Shown: piece after piece, positions 7,250 to 10,117 of the stretch
Position numbering within the stretch: position 1 is the stretch's first letter
Layout: every line of letters begins with the position of its first letter
Assembly (NCBI GenBank): GCA_902984215.1
Contig: CADWAF010000898.1
Coordinates: forward strand, 1 to 10,117
DNA: 10,117 nucleotides
Reading direction: 5' to 3'
Origin: Willaertia magna
Lineage: Eukaryota; Heterolobosea; Eutetramitea; Acrasida; Naegleriidae
Position numbers and translations under genes: made by a program
The notes under the pieces: generated by a model
Databases searched by the model: none
Told to the model about the DNA's origin: nothing
What the model saw: the letters and a program-made list of their open reading frames with translations, nothing else

Positions 7250-7948
7250 TTATTTTTTAAATTTTAACAAATAAACAGGTGGACTCTTTTCCTTTAATTC
7301 TGGCTCAATCAACGCTTGCGCAACTACTTCAAAACCTAATTTACGATAAAAAGTTACGTTTCTATCTTTTTGTGTTCCCAAAAATATATTCCAATTACAC
7401 TTCTTTTCTTTAATTTTATCAATTGTATAATTTACAATTTTTGAACCAATACCTTTACCTTGATAATCTGGGTCAACTGCAACATGTTCAATCTTTGCAG
7501 TTTCATTTTCTTTCCATTCATTCCAAATAAATTTATTTTGTAATTCACCAATTACCTTAATTGAATGTTGTGATCTAGTAAATGCTTGATATCCTGCTTT
7601 AAAAGGAAATAATGCAATACCGGCCCTTAAATTTGTCCATAAAGTTGGCTTTGGATCTGTTGGATAAAGTGGACAAATCATACCAACAATTTTATCTTCT
7701 TTATCTTTATCTATTGCAATAAAAGTATGTTCATTAAAAGCAACACTAAGCCAAAGATATCTTTCCCAAAACCATGTGAAAATTTCTTCCTTTCCAGTTT
7801 TATCATTTTCATAAGCTTGAAAAATGTAATTAAAACCTGGATCATCAATGAATGCCCTACAAGCAAGTTTAGCACCTTCTGTAATGTGTTTTTCTTCGAA
7901 TTGTACTATTTTGATATTGTCATTGTTGTTATTGTTTGCTTTTGACAT
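7250..7948 (-). CDS. GNAT-family N-acetyltransferase
   Basis: A single exon encodes 232 residues. The C-terminal half holds the GNAT acetyl-CoA fold: AKIEHVAVDPDYQGKGIG (about 151-168) is motif A, with QGKGIG as the pyrophosphate-binding loop, and TFYRKLGFEVV (about 199-209) is motif B. The N-terminal Asn run (residues 5-9) is probably disordered. The longer N-terminal region, with DDPGFNYIF and a Trp-rich segment, resembles a group of uncharacterised protist and fungal acetyltransferases of about 220 residues that carry a 'puny' degenerate N-terminal arm; the substrate cannot be deduced. No signal or membrane segment is seen, so it is likely cytosolic. The next gene on the same strand starts only 67 bases beyond its stop. 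Confidence 0.85.
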   Translation of the reverse strand: MSKANNNNNDNIKIVQFEEKHITEGAKLACRAFIDDPGFNYIFQAYENDKTGKEEIFTWFWERYLWLSVAFNEHTFIAIDKDKEDKIVGMICPLYPTDPKPTLWTNLRAGIALFPFKAGYQAFTRSQHSIKVIGELQNKFIWNEWKENETAKIEHVAVDPDYQGKGIGSKIVNYTIDKIKEKKCNWNIFLGTQKDRNVTFYRKLGFEVVAQALIEPELKEKSPPVYLLKFKK

Positions 7949-8465
7949 TTTTTTGTGTGAAATGGCTATTTCTTAATCGTTGAGATTTTCGATTTTTAAA
8001 TTCTTCCGATTTCTGTTTGATATCGCGGTTTTTGTGCGTCGCTACGGCTATTGGAAAATGTGGAACAGAAAAGTAAACGTTTATTGTATTAAATGAGGAA
8101 CGTTGGGTGTTGTGTAGGGTTTGTGCCTCAAATTGTCTTTGTTTTCTTCCGGTTGTTGTGTTAGATAGGGTGGTTTAAACGTTATTTAAAACTATAGGTC
8201 AGTAACGAGTTTAATTATTGGGAAGTCGAAAACAAGAAAGCGTAAAGTTAACTAACAATGGGAAGGTTCTTTATTTTTATTTGTAAACCTGTTTGGTGCA
8301 TTTTCCAAACTGAATGAAAAACTTGGAATTTGGAAATTTCAAAACTTGATTTTTAGAAAAGAAAGTAGATAACTTCTAACTTTCCTTTGGATCGTAACTG
8401 ATTCAAGGAAACTTTATTTTATGATAAAAAAAACGTTTTAACAACAACACAGTTGTCCATTCATT
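7949..8465. promoter_or_regulatory. Divergent intergenic region (GNAT and ChaC-PUA genes)
   Basis: This 517-base gap separates two start codons facing away from each other and must hold both promoters. It is less AT-rich than other gaps, with CG-containing patches at about 8010-8060. No ORF, tRNA or splice-joined exon could be supported. An inverted repeat with perfect 8-base arms, TTTCCAAA (8302-8309) and TTTGGAAA (8329-8336), separated by 19 bases, lies about 130-165 bases upstream of the ChaC-PUA start; its role is unknown. Confidence 0.5.
8302..8336. repeat. Inverted repeat, 8-base arms
   Basis: TTTCCAAA and its exact reverse complement TTTGGAAA flank a 19-base spacer upstream of the ChaC-PUA gene. 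It may be a factor-binding site or a chance stem; nothing else marks it. Confidence 0.3.
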
Positions 8466-9422
8466 ATGTGTTTAGGTGACAATCCTTCTTATATATTTTC
8501 GTATGGTTCTTTGATATGGAGATGCGGATTTGAATTTGAAACTTGTTTTAAAGGATTTGTTAAAGGCTTTAGAAGAAGATTTTGGATGAAAGATACATTT
8601 CATAGAGGAAACCCAAGCCTTTGTGGAAGAACATTGACATTAATAAGGGAAGAAGACTACAAAACAGTAATGGTAAATGAAGAAGAGAATGAAATTTTAG
8701 ATGAAGAAAGAGTATGGGGTGTTTGTTATCGAGTTTCTGGTGAAGTAGCCAACCAAGTACTAAAAGATCTTGATACCAGAGAATTAATAGCTGGCTATCA
8801 AAAAACAATGGTTAAGGTACATGTAACAGAGGATATAGTAGCTTGTCAAGCTGCAATCATCTACTATTACGATCTTTCTAGAGAACAAACCAAATCTATA
8901 TCACCATTTACAGGTTATGAACCAATTGAAGAAACTGCCAACATTATAGCTCAAGCCTATGGATTTTCTGGACCAAATAGAGAGTATTTGTATCGTTTGC
9001 AGCAATCCCTTCCTCACCCTGATGCTTACATAGATCATTTAGTTCATTTAGTAAATCAACTAGCAAAGAAATATAACTGTCAGCATTCAATGCAGGCTAT
9101 TATAATACAAAAAGAAGCTAAGGGAGTTTTATTAATTGATTCAGGAGCAGTAGCTGCCTTATCTCAAAGAAGTAAAAATTTATTACCTTGTGGAATAAGG
9201 AAAGTCATTGGAGATTTTGAAAGGGATGAAATTGTTGAAATAAGAGATTCCAGAACACTACATTTAATAAGCAAAGGCTTTTCCAACTTTTCCTCAAGTG
9301 AAATTAAACAAATTAAAGGTAAACACACTAAATTTATTTATGAAATACTAGGAAATAATAGTGAAACTACAAGTACTATCCATTTAGAAGTTGTGAGTAA
9401 GAATAAAATGATTCTCATTTGA
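8466..9422 (+). CDS. ChaC-type gamma-glutamylcyclotransferase fused to a glutamate-5-kinase-type PUA domain
   Basis: One unbroken exon encodes 318 residues. Residues about 8-200 are a ChaC domain: YGSL (13-16) is the substrate-binding loop, GFRRRFW and GRTLTLI follow, VWGVCYRV (83-90) is a core strand, and DTRE with E106 supplies the acid expected for catalysis. ChaC enzymes cut glutathione to 5-oxoproline and cysteinylglycine in the cytosol. Residues about 217-318 match the C-terminal PUA domain of glutamate 5-kinase (ProB): GVLLIDSGAVAAL, LLPCGIRKVIGDFERDEI, SNFSSSEIKQIKG, YEILG and a final IHL..KMI. No amino-acid kinase domain is present. Typical ChaC1/ChaC2 proteins end near the first domain, so the extra 110 residues are a true addition. 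The start is the only in-frame ATG preceding YGSL. Regulation cannot be read beyond the shared upstream region. Confidence 0.9.
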   Translation: MCLGDNPSYIFSYGSLIWRCGFEFETCFKGFVKGFRRRFWMKDTFHRGNPSLCGRTLTLIREEDYKTVMVNEEENEILDEERVWGVCYRVSGEVANQVLKDLDTRELIAGYQKTMVKVHVTEDIVACQAAIIYYYDLSREQTKSISPFTGYEPIEETANIIAQAYGFSGPNREYLYRLQQSLPHPDAYIDHLVHLVNQLAKKYNCQHSMQAIIIQKEAKGVLLIDSGAVAALSQRSKNLLPCGIRKVIGDFERDEIVEIRDSRTLHLISKGFSNFSSSEIKQIKGKHTKFIYEILGNNSETTSTIHLEVVSKNKMILI

Positions 9423-9649
9423 AATAGAAATTCACCAAATTTCAACAATAACAAGGTCAACTATGAACCTTCTTTTTGGCCTTAATTTCGCCTCAGGATG
9501 ATTGTCTGAAAAGGCTCATCACGTCACGTTATTTCTCATTAAAGCCAACTACCTTTTAAACCCTTTTTATTGCATAAATTTTATTTTTAAACATCACAAG
9601 TATCACAGCAAAAAAAGTAACGAAGTGCCTCCCAACAAAACAACAAAAC
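9423..9649. promoter_or_regulatory. Intergenic region after ChaC-PUA, likely promoter of the last gene
   Basis: This 227-base noncoding stretch contains a repeated-core element TCACGTCACGT (9519-9529), similar to bZIP/CRE-type ACGT sites, about 125 bases before the next start codon. It also contains GGTCAACTA (9455-9463), whose reverse complement occurs upstream of the CEP41-like gene at 3390-3398. Neither is demonstrated to be functional. Confidence 0.3.
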
Positions 9650-10057
9650 ATGCACGTTAACAGCGTTAGACTTCATAAAAAAACCATTCACACTAATTAT
9701 AGAGGGAGTAGAGAAGTGTATAGCTTAGAAATTGTGATCACTAGACTGTCACTTGACAATCCTTCTTCCATATGGAAGTATTTTTTTAACAAACCCAACA
9801 AAATTCACAAGCATTTAGATAATCCTGACGATTTTATTGTTTACTTAACAAATATTAACAATACAATCCCACAAACGAAACGACATGTAAGGTGTTCACT
9901 GTTAGAATTACAACCTGAACCAACCAACAAATTTTTAAATTATTGTTCTTTGGTTCTTGAGGATATTCCTAATGCTTATTTAAACTCAACTCTCCTTTTG
10001 CATATACAGTCGTTTGATGCTGACTTTCACAAACTTATTTATTTAAAAACAATGTAA
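9650..10057 (+). CDS. Unrecognised small protein
   Basis: The open frame encodes 135 residues from an ATG in an A-rich context (AAAACATGC). I recognise no family. The protein is basic at the N-terminus (HKKTIH), mixed alpha/beta in character with strands such as EVYSLEIVITRL and LNSTLLLHIQSF, and has no signal peptide or membrane segment. It could be a small single-domain protein or the first exon of a longer one. The stop codon overlaps a possible donor (GTAAAG from 10054). A 45-base intron ending TTCTTCAG (10098) would replace the last residue with IDWL and a stop at 10109-10111, so the C-terminus is uncertain. Base composition is similar to the other coding regions. Confidence 0.6.
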   Translation: MHVNSVRLHKKTIHTNYRGSREVYSLEIVITRLSLDNPSSIWKYFFNKPNKIHKHLDNPDDFIVYLTNINNTIPQTKRHVRCSLLELQPEPTNKFLNYCSLVLEDIPNAYLNSTLLLHIQSFDADFHKLIYLKTM

Positions 10058-10061
10058 AGCG

Positions 10062-10077
10062 GGTCAAAAGGTCAAAA
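10062..10077 (+). repeat. Tandem 8-base direct repeat GGTCAAAA x2
   Basis: Two adjacent copies of GGTCAAAA lie just after the stop of the last gene (or inside its possible intron), followed by TGAC. It could belong to the promoter of a following gene beyond the window; an ATG at 10077 opens a frame that is still open at the window edge, but it is too short to judge. Confidence 0.3.
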
Positions 10078-10117
10078 TGACTTTCCACTTTTCTTCAGAG
10101 ATTGGTTGTAAAGTTAA

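Noticed and set aside
7949..8465. tRNA or other structured RNA in the GC-richer part of the divergent gap
   Set aside because: No acceptor stem with matching D and T arms could be assembled, and no conserved box pair was seen.
8569..8808. Minus-strand open frame of 79 codons
   Set aside because: It is antisense to the conserved ChaC domain and Leu/Phe/His-rich without any recognisable motif.
1..10117. Bacterial or organellar origin because of the high AT content
   Set aside because: Spliceosomal introns, MED21, a CDK and CEP41 show this is nuclear eukaryotic DNA.
1..10117. Dictyostelid origin (AT-rich, Asn runs)
   Set aside because: Dictyostelids lack cilia and would not be expected to keep CEP41; homopolymer runs here are also modest. 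It cannot be excluded completely without a search.

Overview
The window is nuclear DNA of an AT-rich, gene-dense unicellular eukaryote. Most genes are intron-poor, and the introns that can be resolved are short. Splice-aware reading recovers five introns with GT..AG borders and matching phases (165, 50, 51, 47 and 110 nt), plus two weaker candidates (51 and 45 nt). The standard genetic code fits throughout. A CEP41-like gene, whose family is tied to cilia and basal bodies, suggests an organism with a flagellate stage. Together with Asn/Ser/Lys-rich protein tails, compact spacing and GTAAGT donors, this points to a heterolobosean such as Naegleria or a relative. That assignment is an inference and has not been checked against any database.

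Layout, left to right. Positions 1-360 are an extreme AT desert (19 G/C in the first 300 bases). A cyclin-dependent-kinase-like gene (551-1867, +) follows, with a short first exon and unusual HCD and DFN motifs in place of HRD and DFG. It converges, 23 bases apart, on a two-exon gene (2786-1891, -) that resembles the BOD1/SHG1 family. That gene shares an 86-base divergent promoter with a Mediator subunit MED21 gene (2873-3319, +). Next is a three-exon CEP41-like gene with a non-catalytic rhodanese domain (3503-4419, +). It converges on a large surface glycoprotein gene (6260-4500, -) with a signal peptide, a CSPG/Cadherin_3-like repeat and a GPI-type C-terminus. Two more minus-strand genes follow: a short two-exon ankyrin-repeat protein (7182-6686), with a possible extra two-exon reading frame beyond it (6675-6481), and a GNAT acetyltransferase (7948-7250). 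A 517-base divergent region then leads to a gamma-glutamylcyclotransferase (8466-9422, +) that is fused to a PUA domain of the glutamate 5-kinase type. The window ends with an unrecognised small gene (9650 to about 10057 or 10111, +).

There is no operon-like pathway here. The first three genes are plausibly all nuclear and transcription- or chromatin-related (CDK9/12-like kinase, SHG1-like protein, MED21), which may be chance. The most distinctive observation is the ChaC-PUA fusion: a glutathione-degrading enzyme carrying the C-terminal domain normally found on the first enzyme of proline synthesis, in one unbroken reading frame.
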